Source: Sulfurihydrogenibium sp. (lineage in GTDB: Bacteria > Aquificota > Aquificia > Aquificales > Hydrogenothermaceae). From it: DNA of 33,102 nucleotides. The stretch spans positions 1 to 33,102 of the forward strand of contig NZ_JAPYVU010000019.1 of assembly GCF_028276765.1 (NCBI RefSeq), given 5' to 3'. The notes below the pieces were generated by a model. The model saw nothing but the letters and a program-made list of their open reading frames with translations, was not told where the DNA came from and ran no database searches. Shown in pieces: positions 24,183 to 32,544 of the stretch. The translations under genes and the position numbers were made by a program. How positions within the stretch are numbered: the first letter of the stretch is position 1; every line of letters begins with the position of its first letter.

Positions 24183-24733
24183 TGCTCCATAAATTTTATT
24201 TTATTACAGACAGAAAAAAGTTTAAAAAACCTTTTCTTGATACTATAAAAGAAGTTTTAGATAAAGGTATCAGATTATTTCAAATCAGAGAAAAAGACCT
24301 TCCGGATAATGAACTTTTTAAGCTTACGGAAGATGTTTTAAAGATTGCCGAAGGTTATGATGTAAAGATAATTATCAATAGTAGGCTTGATATTGCTTTA
24401 CTTTTAAATCTTGATGGCGTGCATCTTCCAGAAAATGGTCTTCCAATAGAGCCTATAAAGAAAAAATTTCCCAATTTGATAGTTGGTAAGTCTTGTCATT
24501 CTTTGGAATGTGGATTACAGGCTTATCAAGATGGAGCAGATTATGTTTTTATTTCTCCGATTTTCCAGGTAGAGGGTAAAGCACCACCAATTGGAGTAGA
24601 AAAGTTAAGGGAAATAGTAAATAAATTACCTTTACCTGTTTATGCTCTTGGTGGTATAAATAAATACAATGTTCAATCTGTGCTTGATACAGGCGTTTAT
24701 GGAATTGCAAGTATAAGATATTTTTTAGATTAG
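24182..24733 (+). CDS. Thiamine-phosphate synthase / TenI family protein
   Basis: 183 residues, a compact TIM barrel. Recognisable blocks are FYFITDRKKF, GIRLFQIREKDL (Q-x-R-x-K motif), VKIIINSRLDIAL, GVHLPENGLP, VGKSCHS, ADYVFISPIF, PPIGVEKL and YALGGINKYN. ThiE joins HMP-PP and HET-P to form thiamine phosphate; TenI is a related aromatase that does not condense them. SCHS rather than STHS, and the short length, leave TenI possible. The start overlaps the stop of the 31-residue ORF. Confidence 0.85.
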   Translation: MLHKFYFITDRKKFKKPFLDTIKEVLDKGIRLFQIREKDLPDNELFKLTEDVLKIAEGYDVKIIINSRLDIALLLNLDGVHLPENGLPIEPIKKKFPNLIVGKSCHSLECGLQAYQDGADYVFISPIFQVEGKAPPIGVEKLREIVNKLPLPVYALGGINKYNVQSVLDTGVYGIASIRYFLD

Positions 24734-24792
24734 GTTTTTTATGGTGTTATGAAAGTGCTTTAAAATTTTAATTAAATATCTTGGGAGATTGC

Positions 24793-24957
24793 TTGTAAAA
24801 ATCCACACCGTCATTCTGCAGCCGGCGAAAAATCTCCTCTTTTCACTCTTTCACTTTCTTAAAAAAAGAGATCCTTCGGCCTTACGGCTTCAGGATGACA
24901 GTCAAAGGTTGATTGAAATGTGCGAAGAATCTCACAAAAATTTTTAAAACATTCTTA
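24793..24957. repeat. MITE-like dispersed hairpin element, copy 6
   Basis: The edge GTAAAAATCCACACCGTC leads to the left arm (24809-24836, CGTCATTCTGCAGCCGGCG ...). The right arm (24868-24900, GAGATCCTTCGG ... CAGGATGACA) is one of the best matches to the left arm. The tail is CACAAAAATTTTTAAAACATTCTTA. It fills the gap between the convergent thiE-like gene and lpxI. Confidence 0.8.
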
Positions 24958-25761
24958 TTAAACCTTAACAGACATCACAGTAATGCCATATTCCTTTGCT
25001 CTATTTATAAACTTCTCTTTTTCTAACAAAAACGTTTTATTCGCTTCAACTGCCAAGACCTTGGCTTTTGCTTTCTTCATACTTTCAAGAGTTCTTACGC
25101 CAATAACCGGAACGTCGTATCTCATATCTTGATTACTACGTGCAGTTTTACAGACTACTGTATTCTCTCCTCCAAGCTCTCCGCCTCTTAAAATACATTT
25201 ATCAGTTCCTTCCACGCCTTCCACAGCAATCACAACACCATCTTTTACAACCACAGTTTGACCAATATCAAGGTCTGCAACCTCTTTTGCTATCTTTATT
25301 CCAAATTCTACATCTTTTAAAACTTCTTTATCATCAACCGGATTTATCAAAAAACCTTCCGGGATTAGCAACTCTTTTAAATAAGGTGTTGGGTCTATAA
25401 ATTTAAATCCTTCCGACTCAAGCTCATGAATGATTGATTGGAGTATAGATTTTGCTCTTTTGTCTTTTAATTTACTTAAAAATGTTTTTGCTCTATGGTC
25501 TAATTTATGAAAATGAAATAGTATTGAGCTATGCTCTATTTTCCCAAGCATAACAAGGTTTTGAATGTTTTCTTTTTTGAGAAAATCTATTATTTTTTGA
25601 GCTTCTGTGAATGAAAACCAATGAGTTTTTCCGTAGCGTTCTAACTCTTTATCTGCTGAGGATTTTATGGCTATGATGGTTAGATCTTCGTTGTTTTGAT
25701 AGGCTGATTTTGCAAAGGCTTTTGGAAGCTCTCCACTACCTGCGATAAGTCCGATTTTCAT
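24958..25761 (-). CDS. lpxI: UDP-2,3-diacylglucosamine pyrophosphatase LpxI
   Basis: 267 residues of the LpxI (DUF1009) type. It starts MKIGLIAGSGELPKAFAKSA. It contains VMLGKIEHSSILF, ESEGFKFIDPTPYLKELLIPEG, DIGQTVVVKDGVVIAVEGVEGTDKCILRGG and MRYDVPVIGVRTLESM. It hydrolyses UDP-2,3-diacylglucosamine to lipid X in lipid A synthesis, replacing LpxH. The ATG overlaps the lpxA stop by 4 nt, placing it directly in a lipid A operon. Confidence 0.95.
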   Translation of the reverse strand: MKIGLIAGSGELPKAFAKSAYQNNEDLTIIAIKSSADKELERYGKTHWFSFTEAQKIIDFLKKENIQNLVMLGKIEHSSILFHFHKLDHRAKTFLSKLKDKRAKSILQSIIHELESEGFKFIDPTPYLKELLIPEGFLINPVDDKEVLKDVEFGIKIAKEVADLDIGQTVVVKDGVVIAVEGVEGTDKCILRGGELGGENTVVCKTARSNQDMRYDVPVIGVRTLESMKKAKAKVLAVEANKTFLLEKEKFINRAKEYGITVMSVKV

Positions 25762-26573
25762 TCTTCGTCAGATATAAGCAGTTTCCTTTTTGAAGCTTCT
25801 GGGGCTATTCCTCTTTTTGTTGTTTTGACAAAGTCTAAAAGCATTTGAATTTCTTTAGTTTTAGGAAGTTTTTCTTCTACTTCTTTTATACCCTCTGCCA
25901 AAGTTGGAGATGTTCTAAATAATATTCTGTATGCTTCTTTTAAAAGTTTTATAGTCTCTGAGCTAAATCCTCTTCTTTTTAAACCGACTAAATTTAAACC
26001 ATACAATAAAACATGATTTTTTGACGCCCTTGTAAAAGGTGGTATATCTTTATCTACGGCAGATGCACCGCCTACCATTGCATAATCACCAATTCTGCAA
26101 AATTGATGTATTGGTGTCAGTCCACCTACAAATACATAATTTCCTATTCTTACGTGTCCTGCTAATGTGACGCAGTTAGCTAAGATTGTATTGTCTCCTA
26201 CTTTGCAATCATGAGCAATATGAACGTACGCCATCAAGTAAGTATTATTTCCGATTCTTGTAATTCCATCATCAAAAGATGTTCCTCTGTGTACTGTACA
26301 GTATTCTCTTAAAACCGTATTATTGCCAATTTCTACATAAGAGATTTCACCTTTAAAGCCAAGATGCTGTGGAATGTTTCCAATAACACAGCCTTCATAG
26401 ATTTCACAGTTTGAACCTATTTTTGTATAATTTCTAATTTTGACAGATGAATGAATGACTGTATTATCGCCAATTTCTACTTCATCCTCAATAATAGAAA
26501 AAGGACCAACCTTAACGTTGGTCCCAAGCTTTGCTTTACTACTAACGATCGCTGTTGGATGTATTTCTACCAT
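25758..26573 (-). CDS. lpxA: UDP-N-acetylglucosamine acyltransferase LpxA
   Basis: 271 residues. A left-handed beta-helix of hexapeptide repeats runs to about 190, followed by a helical C-terminus. The signature VHIAHDCKVGDNTILAN contains the catalytic His (H121). GNIPQHLGFKG and REYCTVHRGTSFDDG are also typical. It transfers a 3-hydroxyacyl chain to UDP-GlcNAc, the first committed lipid A step; GlmU (18131-19597) makes the substrate. It follows trxA by 9 nt and overlaps lpxI. Confidence 0.97.
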   Translation of the reverse strand: MVEIHPTAIVSSKAKLGTNVKVGPFSIIEDEVEIGDNTVIHSSVKIRNYTKIGSNCEIYEGCVIGNIPQHLGFKGEISYVEIGNNTVLREYCTVHRGTSFDDGITRIGNNTYLMAYVHIAHDCKVGDNTILANCVTLAGHVRIGNYVFVGGLTPIHQFCRIGDYAMVGGASAVDKDIPPFTRASKNHVLLYGLNLVGLKRRGFSSETIKLLKEAYRILFRTSPTLAEGIKEVEEKLPKTKEIQMLLDFVKTTKRGIAPEASKRKLLISDEE

Positions 26574-26582
26574 TAAATTCCT

Positions 26583-26900
26583 TTATGTAAGCAATGCTTT
26601 TAAAACTTCCTTAGACTGTACGCCAACTTTTGTATCAACTACTCTTCCGTTTTTGAATACCATGATCGTTGGAATAGCTCTGATGCCGTATCTCATTGCA
26701 AGGTTAGGATTTTCATCTGTATTTACTTTTACAACCTTTGCCTTTCCTTCTAATTCTACTGCAAGCTCTTCTACGATTGGAGCTATTAATCTACATGGAC
26801 CGCACCATGGAGCCCAAAAGTCTACTAATACAGGTAAGTCTGAGTTTAATACTTCTTGTTCAAAATTTGATTCGTTCACGGATATAACTTTGCCTGCCAT
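26583..26900 (-). CDS. trxA: Thioredoxin
   Basis: 105 residues. The active site WCGPC has Cys33 and Cys36 within [15 protein letters not shown]. The cis-proline is Pro77 in [12 protein letters not shown]. It is a cytoplasmic disulfide reductant. It sits 4 nt behind arsR and 9 nt before lpxA, so it is translated from the same message. An AGGAGG site precedes the ATG. Coupling to an ArsR-type regulator suggests redox or sulfur control (inference). Confidence 0.98.
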   Translation of the reverse strand: MAGKVISVNESNFEQEVLNSDLPVLVDFWAPWCGPCRLIAPIVEELAVELEGKAKVVKVNTDENPNLAMRYGIRAIPTIMVFKNGRVVDTKVGVQSKEVLKALLT

Positions 26901-26904
26901 ACTT

Positions 26905-27219
26905 TTAATCCTCCTGTGTTAAATTTTTGTATAAATCTAATACTCTTTTATCCTTAATATAATAACATACAATTGAACCTTCTCGCTTGTATCCAAGTAT
27001 TCCTCTGTTTCTCAATACTGAAAGATGTTGAGATACGTTTGGTTGTGGCAAATCTAAAGCTTCCCATATATGTTTGACGCATTTTTTTCCGCTTGCAAGA
27101 AACCCGATAATTTTAAGTCTTGCCGGATGAGCTAAAGCTTTGAGAAGTTCAGCTGTATCTTCTAAAAATTGTTCATCTTGCCATTTTTCAAGCTCTTTTG
27201 TTCCTTCCTTTAATTCCAT
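26905..27219 (-). CDS. ArsR/SmtB family transcriptional regulator
   Basis: 104 residues from the ATG at 27219, with AGGTGA 5 nt upstream; the earlier in-frame start overlaps this site. A winged helix-turn-helix is present: [17 protein letters not shown], then [34 protein letters not shown]. Cys47 (KKCVKH) aligns with the first cysteine of the ArsR CVC metal box, but the second is Lys49. Cys85 lies in the wing. Two lone cysteines without the metal box resemble persulfide- or redox-sensing ArsR proteins; this is a hypothesis. It is first in the arsR-trxA-lpxA-lpxI operon and probably regulates it. Confidence 0.88.
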   Translation of the reverse strand: MELKEGTKELEKWQDEQFLEDTAELLKALAHPARLKIIGFLASGKKCVKHIWEALDLPQPNVSQHLSVLRNRGILGYKREGSIVCYYIKDKRVLDLYKNLTQED

Positions 27220-27247
27220 AAAAATCACCTGCGATTTAGAATATTAG

Positions 27248-27266
27248 AATATATTATAAATATATT
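27248..27266. promoter_or_regulatory. Candidate operator for the ArsR-type regulator
   Basis: Two copies of the self-complementary AATATATT (27248-27255, 27259-27266) are separated by ATA. They overlap the -10 box and spacer of the operon promoter. The spacing suits repression by a dimeric regulator. The region is AT-rich, so chance is possible. Confidence 0.35.
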
Positions 27267-27281
27267 TTTTTATATATGCAA
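27253..27281 (-). promoter_or_regulatory. Promoter of the arsR-trxA-lpxA-lpxI operon
   Basis: On the minus strand TTGCAT (27281-27276), 17 nt, consensus TATAAT (27258-27253), ~33 nt before the arsR ATG. Confidence 0.6.
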
Positions 27282-27295
27282 TAGAAATGTAGAGA

Positions 27296-27560
27296 CTACT
27301 TGCAAAAATCAACATCATCATTATGAAGCCATGCTAAAAGTCTCAATTCTTTTACCTTTCATTTATTTATTGTATAGACAATTCATGAATTGCCTCTACT
27401 TTCTTGGTTTTTAAAAAAGAGACCCTTCACTTTGTTCAAGATGACAAGGAAAGTAAAAATGTCATTCTGAGCGTTAGCGAAGAATCTCTTTTTTCTCTCA
27501 CTTATTCATTTTTTTTAAAAGAAGCGATCCTTCGGACTAAAGTCCTCAGGATGATCGTTG
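27296..27560. repeat. MITE-like dispersed elements, copies 7a and 7b
   Basis: The first unit (27296-27447) has diverged arms (TGCAAAAATCAACATCATC ... CAAGATGACAAGG) and a central ATTCATGAAT palindrome. The second (about 27459-27555) has TGTCATTCTGAGCG, AGAATCTC, then GCGATCCTTCGG ... CTCAGGATGA. Together they fill most of the 367-bp gap between arsR and the HdrB-like gene. Confidence 0.7.
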
Positions 27561-27586
27561 AAGGTAAAGTTGTATTTACATTTCCA

Positions 27587-28462
27587 CTATGCTACTTTTT
27601 CAATGATTGCTTTTGTTGAAATTACGTGTTTGTGTAAGCCAAGCTCTTTTGGTTTTAAGCCTATTGCTAAACCTATAAGCTGTGGTAAGTGTAAAACCGG
27701 CATTCCAATACTTACTCCGATTTTTTCTTCTGCTTCCGGCTGCATAGCATCAAGCTGAGTATGGCACAATGGACAAGGTGTTACCATAAAGTCAGCTTTT
27801 TCTTTTTTTGCTGCTTGTGTATCCATTGCTGTTAATCTTAATGTAACTTTGTCTTCTGCAGACCAAAAAGAATGGAATCCACAGCAAGCAAGTCTTGCAT
27901 CATGATCTACAGGTGTTCCACCAAGAGCTTCTATCAATCTTTCTATAGAAGTTGGGTTGTCTGGATCTTCGTATCCTGTTAAGTAAGGTGGTCTTATGAT
28001 GTGGCAACCATAGAAAGGAGCTATTTTAAACTCTTTTAATGGTCTTACCACCATTTCTTTAATTTTATCAAGACCAACCGCATCTATTACTTCCCATAAA
28101 AAGTGAGTAACTTCTATTGTTCCTTTATATTCTAATCCGGATTCTTTTAAAACTTCATTAACTGCAGCTCTAACTTCTGGGTCATGGTCTAATTTGAATT
28201 TTGCTTCTCTAAGCATTAATGTACAAGTATTACAGATTGTTAACATATCAAGCCCAAGCTCTTCTGCCAATGCTAAGTTTCTTGCATTTATAACAAGAGA
28301 TAAAAATTCATCTTTCTCTTGAACGGCACCTGCTCCACAGCAAGTAGCAGCTTCAAGCTCTATTAATTCCATTCCAAGCTTTTCTGCAACAAGCTTTGTT
28401 GAATCATAAAGCTCAGGAGCTACGCCCTTAGCTGAACATCCTGTATAAAATGCATATTTCAT
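27587..28462 (-). CDS. HdrB-like CCG-domain subunit of succinate dehydrogenase/fumarate reductase
   Basis: 291 residues with two CCG domains. The first has C9, CCG at 41-43 and C77-x-x-C80; the second has C153, CCG at 193-195 and C230-x-x-C233. In heterodisulfide reductase HdrB this cysteine pattern binds noncubane [4Fe-4S] clusters. In non-classical (type E) succinate:quinone reductases and in the fumarate reductase of Aquificales a homologous subunit replaces the heme anchor or takes part in electron transfer. The ATG overlaps the iron-sulfur subunit gene by 4 nt, supporting one complex. The flavoprotein subunit is not in this window. No membrane helix is seen. Confidence 0.88.
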   Translation of the reverse strand: MKYAFYTGCSAKGVAPELYDSTKLVAEKLGMELIELEAATCCGAGAVQEKDEFLSLVINARNLALAEELGLDMLTICNTCTLMLREAKFKLDHDPEVRAAVNEVLKESGLEYKGTIEVTHFLWEVIDAVGLDKIKEMVVRPLKEFKIAPFYGCHIIRPPYLTGYEDPDNPTSIERLIEALGGTPVDHDARLACCGFHSFWSAEDKVTLRLTAMDTQAAKKEKADFMVTPCPLCHTQLDAMQPEAEEKIGVSIGMPVLHLPQLIGLAIGLKPKELGLHKHVISTKAIIEKVA

Positions 28463-29505
28463 GATTGTACCTCCTTCTTCTTGCTTTTTCTCTTGTCTTC
28501 ATAAACAGTATGCACGTCCGGAATAATTTTTATTTTAACTTTATCTTTCATCTCTCTTGCTTTATCCATGATCTTTTGAACTTCTTCATGTCTTTTTACT
28601 TTATGACCACCGAAGAAGTCTGCAATGTTAACTTTACCTTTAAAGAACATTCTAAGACCAAATGGAATTCTTTTTGCAGCACCAAGCAATCCTTCTTGTC
28701 TCATTGGAAGAAGCATTTCGTTTAAAAGACCCCTGTTGTATATATCATTTTCAAAAATCTCAGCGTGTATTTCTCCAGGTGATTTAAAGCCCTCTTCTGC
28801 AGCAATGATTCTTGTTCTTATGATGTTTTCATACGGCTGAACTTCCTTAGGACATCTTGTTGTACACTCCATACATCTAACGCACCATTCAAGATTGAAA
28901 TCTTTTAATACTTCTTCAAGTCTTTCTTTCTTTGCCCCATCTCTTGAATCTGCAATAAATCTGTATGCTTTTGATATTACCATTGGTCCTAAGAAATCTT
29001 TATTTACTTTAAGAGCATTGCAGTCTGACATACAAGAATTACATAAAATACAATCAGAAGCATAATCTATTTTCTGATGGTCAAATGGGTCTTGTCTGTA
29101 TTCTTTACCATCTGCAGGTGGAGGCTCTTTTGGTATAAACCAAGGCTTAATTCTTTTTAATTTATCAACTACCCAGTCCATATCATAGACAAGGTCTTTT
29201 AATACTCTAATATTTCCTGCCGGTTCTACGATGATAGTATCTGTATTATATTTTTCTAATAGATGTGTAATTTGGACTTTGCAGGCTAAGTTCGCATGTC
29301 CGTTTATCTTTACTGCACAAGAACCACAGATTGCAGCCCTACAGTTATATCTGAAAGAAATCGACGGGTCCTGTTCTTCTTTAGCCTTAAAAAGTGCTGC
29401 CAGTAGCGTCATTCCTTTTTCTACCGGAAGTTTGTAAGTTTTGTAATATGGTTCTGCGTCTTTTGTTGGGTCATATCTAAACACTTTAAGATAAAAAAAC
29501 TCCAT
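28459..29505 (-). CDS. Succinate dehydrogenase/fumarate reductase iron-sulfur subunit
   Basis: 348 residues from the ATG at 29505 (AGAGGTGG 5 nt upstream), longer than the ~240 of classical SdhB/FrdB by a C-terminal extension of about 110 residues. [2Fe-2S] ligands are C55, C60, C63 and C75 (CRAAICGSC ... INGHANLAC). Two ferredoxin-like sets follow: C152-x2-C155-x2-C158-x3-C162 and C208-x2-C211-x2-C214-x3-C218. The second set has four Cys in CVRCMECTTRC, so it may hold [4Fe-4S] instead of the classical [3Fe-4S]. With the HdrB-like partner it likely serves fumarate/succinate conversion, possibly in the reductive TCA cycle (inference from the suspected lineage). Confidence 0.93.
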   Translation of the reverse strand: MEFFYLKVFRYDPTKDAEPYYKTYKLPVEKGMTLLAALFKAKEEQDPSISFRYNCRAAICGSCAVKINGHANLACKVQITHLLEKYNTDTIIVEPAGNIRVLKDLVYDMDWVVDKLKRIKPWFIPKEPPPADGKEYRQDPFDHQKIDYASDCILCNSCMSDCNALKVNKDFLGPMVISKAYRFIADSRDGAKKERLEEVLKDFNLEWCVRCMECTTRCPKEVQPYENIIRTRIIAAEEGFKSPGEIHAEIFENDIYNRGLLNEMLLPMRQEGLLGAAKRIPFGLRMFFKGKVNIADFFGGHKVKRHEEVQKIMDKAREMKDKVKIKIIPDVHTVYEDKRKSKKKEVQS

Positions 29506-29557
29506 AGCTACCACCTCTGTAAAAATTTACATTCATATATTTAAACATATTTTTTAT

Positions 29558-29582
29558 AAAAATCAAATACTGTTTGATTTTT
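29558..29582. terminator. AT-rich hairpin between bioD and sdhB
   Basis: AAAAATCAAA (29558-29567) and TTTGATTTTT (29573-29582) form a perfect 10-bp stem with a 5-nt loop, T-rich on both sides. It could end the leftward fabD-bioD transcript ~125 nt after bioD. All-A/T ends make it modest. Confidence 0.5.
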
Positions 29583-29705
29583 TCTTTTTTAAGTTAAACG
29601 GTTAAGCTGTAATTTGATACATAGAGTGAGAGCGGTATAGTAAAGGATTTAATATTTTGATTTTGATTCTTTAATAGAAAAATCCGGAACATCCTATGTA
29701 ATCAT

Positions 29706-30359
29706 TCATAAGATTAATCCTGCCGCATTTTTCAATTTTTCATAACATTCGTTAGCAGGATTTTCAGATTTATTACATTTTGCTATTACTTTTACCTTAG
29801 AAAACTTTTCTATTACTTCAGGATTTTTTTCTTCTGATATATCATTGCCGGTAAAACCATTCATGATAATACCTAAGATATTAGCATCTTTCAAAGCTTC
29901 CAAAGTAAGCAGTGTGTGATTTATTGTTCCAAGACTTGCTCTTGATGCTAAAAGAACAGGTATATCTAAGTCTTTAATCAGTTCTCTGTAAGTATAATTT
30001 TCTTTAATCGGAACCAAAACACCGCCGGCTCCTTCCACTATTACAAAATCATATTTTTGAACAAGGTATTCATAATGTTTTATTATTTTCTCCAAATCTA
30101 TATCTCCACCTTCCATTATAGTTGCCACGTATGGAGCTACAGGATTTTTGAAAGTATATAAAACTACTTCGTCAATCGGCTGACCCGTCAGTTTTGATAA
30201 TAAAGTAGCATCTTCCGGAATTGGGTCTGCACCGGTTTCAACAGGCTTAAAGTATGCTACTTTTAATCCTTTTTCTATTAGTGTTTTAGCCAAAGCATAG
30301 GAAATGGTCGTTTTTCCTACGCCTGTATCTGTTGCTGTGATAAATACAGATTTAAGCAT
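29706..30359 (-). CDS. bioD: Dethiobiotin synthetase
   Basis: 217 residues, usual BioD length. The P-loop TATDTGVGKTT is at 8-18. FKPVETG carries the conserved Lys, and VEGAGGVLVPI, VLLASRASLGTINHTLLTLEAL and GIIMNGF follow. It forms the ureido ring of dethiobiotin from DAPA, CO2 and ATP. The ATG overlaps the fabD stop by 8 nt, tying it to fatty-acid initiation, which also supplies the biotin pimeloyl chain and depends on biotin through acetyl-CoA carboxylase. Confidence 0.96.
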   Translation of the reverse strand: MLKSVFITATDTGVGKTTISYALAKTLIEKGLKVAYFKPVETGADPIPEDATLLSKLTGQPIDEVVLYTFKNPVAPYVATIMEGGDIDLEKIIKHYEYLVQKYDFVIVEGAGGVLVPIKENYTYRELIKDLDIPVLLASRASLGTINHTLLTLEALKDANILGIIMNGFTGNDISEEKNPEVIEKFSKVKVIAKCNKSENPANECYEKLKNAAGLIL

Positions 30360-31257
30360 TCTCTATGTCTTGCAAAGTTTCTATATTTTTAAGCTCTAAA
30401 TTGCCGTTGATTCTTTTTATAAGACCGGTTAAAACTTTCTTTGGACCAATTTCATAAACTGTTTTAACGCCATTATTTGCTAAAAACTCTACAGTTTGAA
30501 CCCATCTAACAGGTGAATAAAAATGAGCTTTTAACTCTTCTTTTATCTCTTGAGCCTTTGTTATTGGGGTTGCAGTGATGTTTGATATAACAGGAATTTT
30601 TGCATCGTTAAAAGGTGTATCTTCAATATACTTAGCAAATTCCTTTGCTTTTTCTTTTAAAAGTGATGAATGGGCAGGAACTGATACAGCTAATGGCACA
30701 ACCTTTTTAGCACCTTGTGATTTTAAAACTTCCATCGCTTTTTTTACTGCTTCTGTTTCGCCAGAAATGACGGTTTGTTCATAAGAGTTATAGTTTGCAA
30801 TTTCAACAACGCCATCGATCGTTTTTAAGACCTCTTCTATTTTATTTGCATCTAAGCCAATTATTGCAGCCATTAAGCCTTTTCCTTCTGGAACCGCGCT
30901 TTGCATTAAACTTCCTCTTATATAAGTGAGATAAACAGCATCTTCTATGGATAAACTACCTGCAACAGTTAAAGCTGTAAACTCTCCTAAGGAATGCCCA
31001 GCCAAAAATGAGGGAGTTATATTCTTTTTATCGTTAAAAATTTTGTAAATCAAATAAGAAGTAAGTAAAATAGCCGGTTGTGTGTACTGTGTAAGATTAA
31101 GTTTTTCTTCATCATTGAATATAATCTCTGTCAAATTAAATCCAAGTTTTTCATTAACTTTATTGTGAATCTCTCTAACTTCTTCAAAGCTATCATAAAT
31201 ATCTTTTCCCATACCAACATACTGAGAACCTTGTCCTGGAAAAACAAAAGCTATCAT
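30352..31257 (-). CDS. fabD: Malonyl-CoA:ACP transacylase
   Basis: 301 residues from the ATG at 31257, preceded by AAGGAGG at 11 nt. A longer in-frame start 87 nt upstream adds residues unlike the family and spans the ribosome site, so it was not used. The sequence starts MIAFVFPGQGSQ. The nucleophile is Ser89 in GHSLGE, with Arg114 in YIRG and His196 in VPAHSS. It loads malonyl groups onto ACP for fatty-acid elongation. It overlaps bioD downstream. Confidence 0.97.
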   Translation of the reverse strand: MIAFVFPGQGSQYVGMGKDIYDSFEEVREIHNKVNEKLGFNLTEIIFNDEEKLNLTQYTQPAILLTSYLIYKIFNDKKNITPSFLAGHSLGEFTALTVAGSLSIEDAVYLTYIRGSLMQSAVPEGKGLMAAIIGLDANKIEEVLKTIDGVVEIANYNSYEQTVISGETEAVKKAMEVLKSQGAKKVVPLAVSVPAHSSLLKEKAKEFAKYIEDTPFNDAKIPVISNITATPITKAQEIKEELKAHFYSPVRWVQTVEFLANNGVKTVYEIGPKKVLTGLIKRINGNLELKNIETLQDIENA

Positions 31258-31290
31258 TAATCTACAAACCTCCTTTTTCTGTTTGTAATT

Positions 31291-31296
31291 ATTATA
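31291..31296 (-). promoter_or_regulatory. Candidate -10 box of fabD-bioD
   Basis: Consensus TATAAT on the minus strand 33 nt before the fabD ATG; no convincing -35 is seen. Confidence 0.35.
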
Positions 31297-31317
31297 TCTT
31301 ATTAATTTTTTGCATAC

Positions 31318-31460
31318 ATTGGGTGAGAAATTGGGTAAAAGCATGAGATTCTTTACACGGCTCCAGAAAGATATCTAAAATTATTTTTCCTTTCTGCTCA
31401 TCAATCAGCCTTTGACTGTCATTTTTTTAAATTCTAAAACGATTAATTTCTCGCCCGACG
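31318..31460. repeat. Diverged MITE-like element, copy 8
   Basis: Begins TTGGGTGAGAAATT and ends AATTTCTCGCCCGACG, roughly complementary edges. In between are GCATGAGATTCTTTAC and GACTGTCATTTTTT, traces of the arm sequences. It is the most decayed copy. A few tens of bases of AT-rich DNA then separate it from nadA. Confidence 0.5.
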
Positions 31461-31594
31461 TTTTATTATTTAGTATATAATCTGATATATTAAAACCTTT
31501 TAGTGCTTGAAAATTTTTTATTTTTAGCTTAAATTATTATGCAATTTTATAACGCTGTTTGATTTTTTATAAACAACAAGAAGGAGGTATGTTT

Positions 31595-32521
31595 GTGAAC
31601 AATAACAAACTCATTGAAAAAATAAATAAACTTAGAAAAGAAAAAAACGCAATAATACTTGCCCATTATTATCAAAGACCGGAGATACAAGATATAGCTG
31701 ATTTTATTGGTGATTCCTTAGAGCTATCAAGAATAGCTCAAAAATCTGATGCTGATATTATTGTTTTCTGCGGTGTTAGATTTATGGCAGAGACCGCAAA
31801 AATACTAAATCCAACTAAAAAAGTTTTACATCCAAATCCGGAAAGTGGTTGTCCCATGGCAGACATGGCAACCTTAGAAGGCGTTAAAAAATTAAAACAG
31901 CAGCATCCGGATGCTGTCGTAGTGTCTTATATAAATACAAACGCTGATGTAAAAACAGTTTCTGATATTATCGTAACCTCAAGAAATGCTGTTAAAGTTG
32001 TAAAATCTCTTGATGCGAAAAAAATAATCTTTGTTCCTGACCAATTTCTCGGAAGTTATATTGCAAGACAAGTGCCGGAAAAAGAGTTTATTTTATGGAA
32101 AGGATTTTGCCCTCCACATTTTAATTTATCAAAAGAAACATTACTTGAATTAAAACAAAGATATCCAGATGCAAAAATCGCTGTTCATCCAGAGTGTAAT
32201 ACAGATACAGTAGAAATTGCTGACTTTGTAGGTAGTACAACACAAATTATAGAATATGCAACAACTTGCGATGCTGACACTGTTATAATTGGTACAGAAG
32301 TTGGAATACTGCACGCACTTAAAAAGAAAAATCCAAATAAAAATTATATATTTCCTCAGTCTGCTGATTATTGCGGAACGGTTCACTGCTGTGACATGAA
32401 AAAGAACACACTTGATAAAGTCTTAGAAGTTCTTGAAAAAGAAACAAATGAAATTGTTCTACCGCCAGATATCATACAGAAAGCTGCTATTCCTCTTGAA
32501 AGAATGTTAGCAGTAGCTTAA
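31595..32521 (+). CDS. nadA: Quinolinate synthase
   Basis: 308 residues from the GTG at 31595, which has GGAGG 7 nt upstream; the ATG at 31589 lies too close to that box. It contains AIILAHYYQRPEIQDIADFIGDS. Three cysteines fit the [4Fe-4S] ligands: C86 (SGCPMADM), C172 (KGFCPPHF) and C265 or C266 (VHCCDMKKN). HPECNTD carries another conserved Cys. It condenses iminoaspartate and DHAP to quinolinate for NAD synthesis. It stands alone, flanked by MITE-like elements. Confidence 0.97.
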   Translation: MNNNKLIEKINKLRKEKNAIILAHYYQRPEIQDIADFIGDSLELSRIAQKSDADIIVFCGVRFMAETAKILNPTKKVLHPNPESGCPMADMATLEGVKKLKQQHPDAVVVSYINTNADVKTVSDIIVTSRNAVKVVKSLDAKKIIFVPDQFLGSYIARQVPEKEFILWKGFCPPHFNLSKETLLELKQRYPDAKIAVHPECNTDTVEIADFVGSTTQIIEYATTCDADTVIIGTEVGILHALKKKNPNKNYIFPQSADYCGTVHCCDMKKNTLDKVLEVLEKETNEIVLPPDIIQKAAIPLERMLAVA

Positions 32522-32544
32522 GTGAAATAAATAATGAAATTAAA

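Noticed and set aside
26455-26922. 155-residue plus-strand frame
   Set aside because: It is antisense to lpxA and trxA, both of which have clear catalytic motifs.
27404-27619. 71-residue plus-strand frame
   Set aside because: It consists mostly of MITE-like arm sequence and runs antisense into the HdrB-like gene; no ribosome site.
31258-31344. 29-residue N-terminal extension of fabD
   Set aside because: It crosses the AGGAGG site and a probable -10 box, and the family start FVFPGQGSQ follows the internal ATG.
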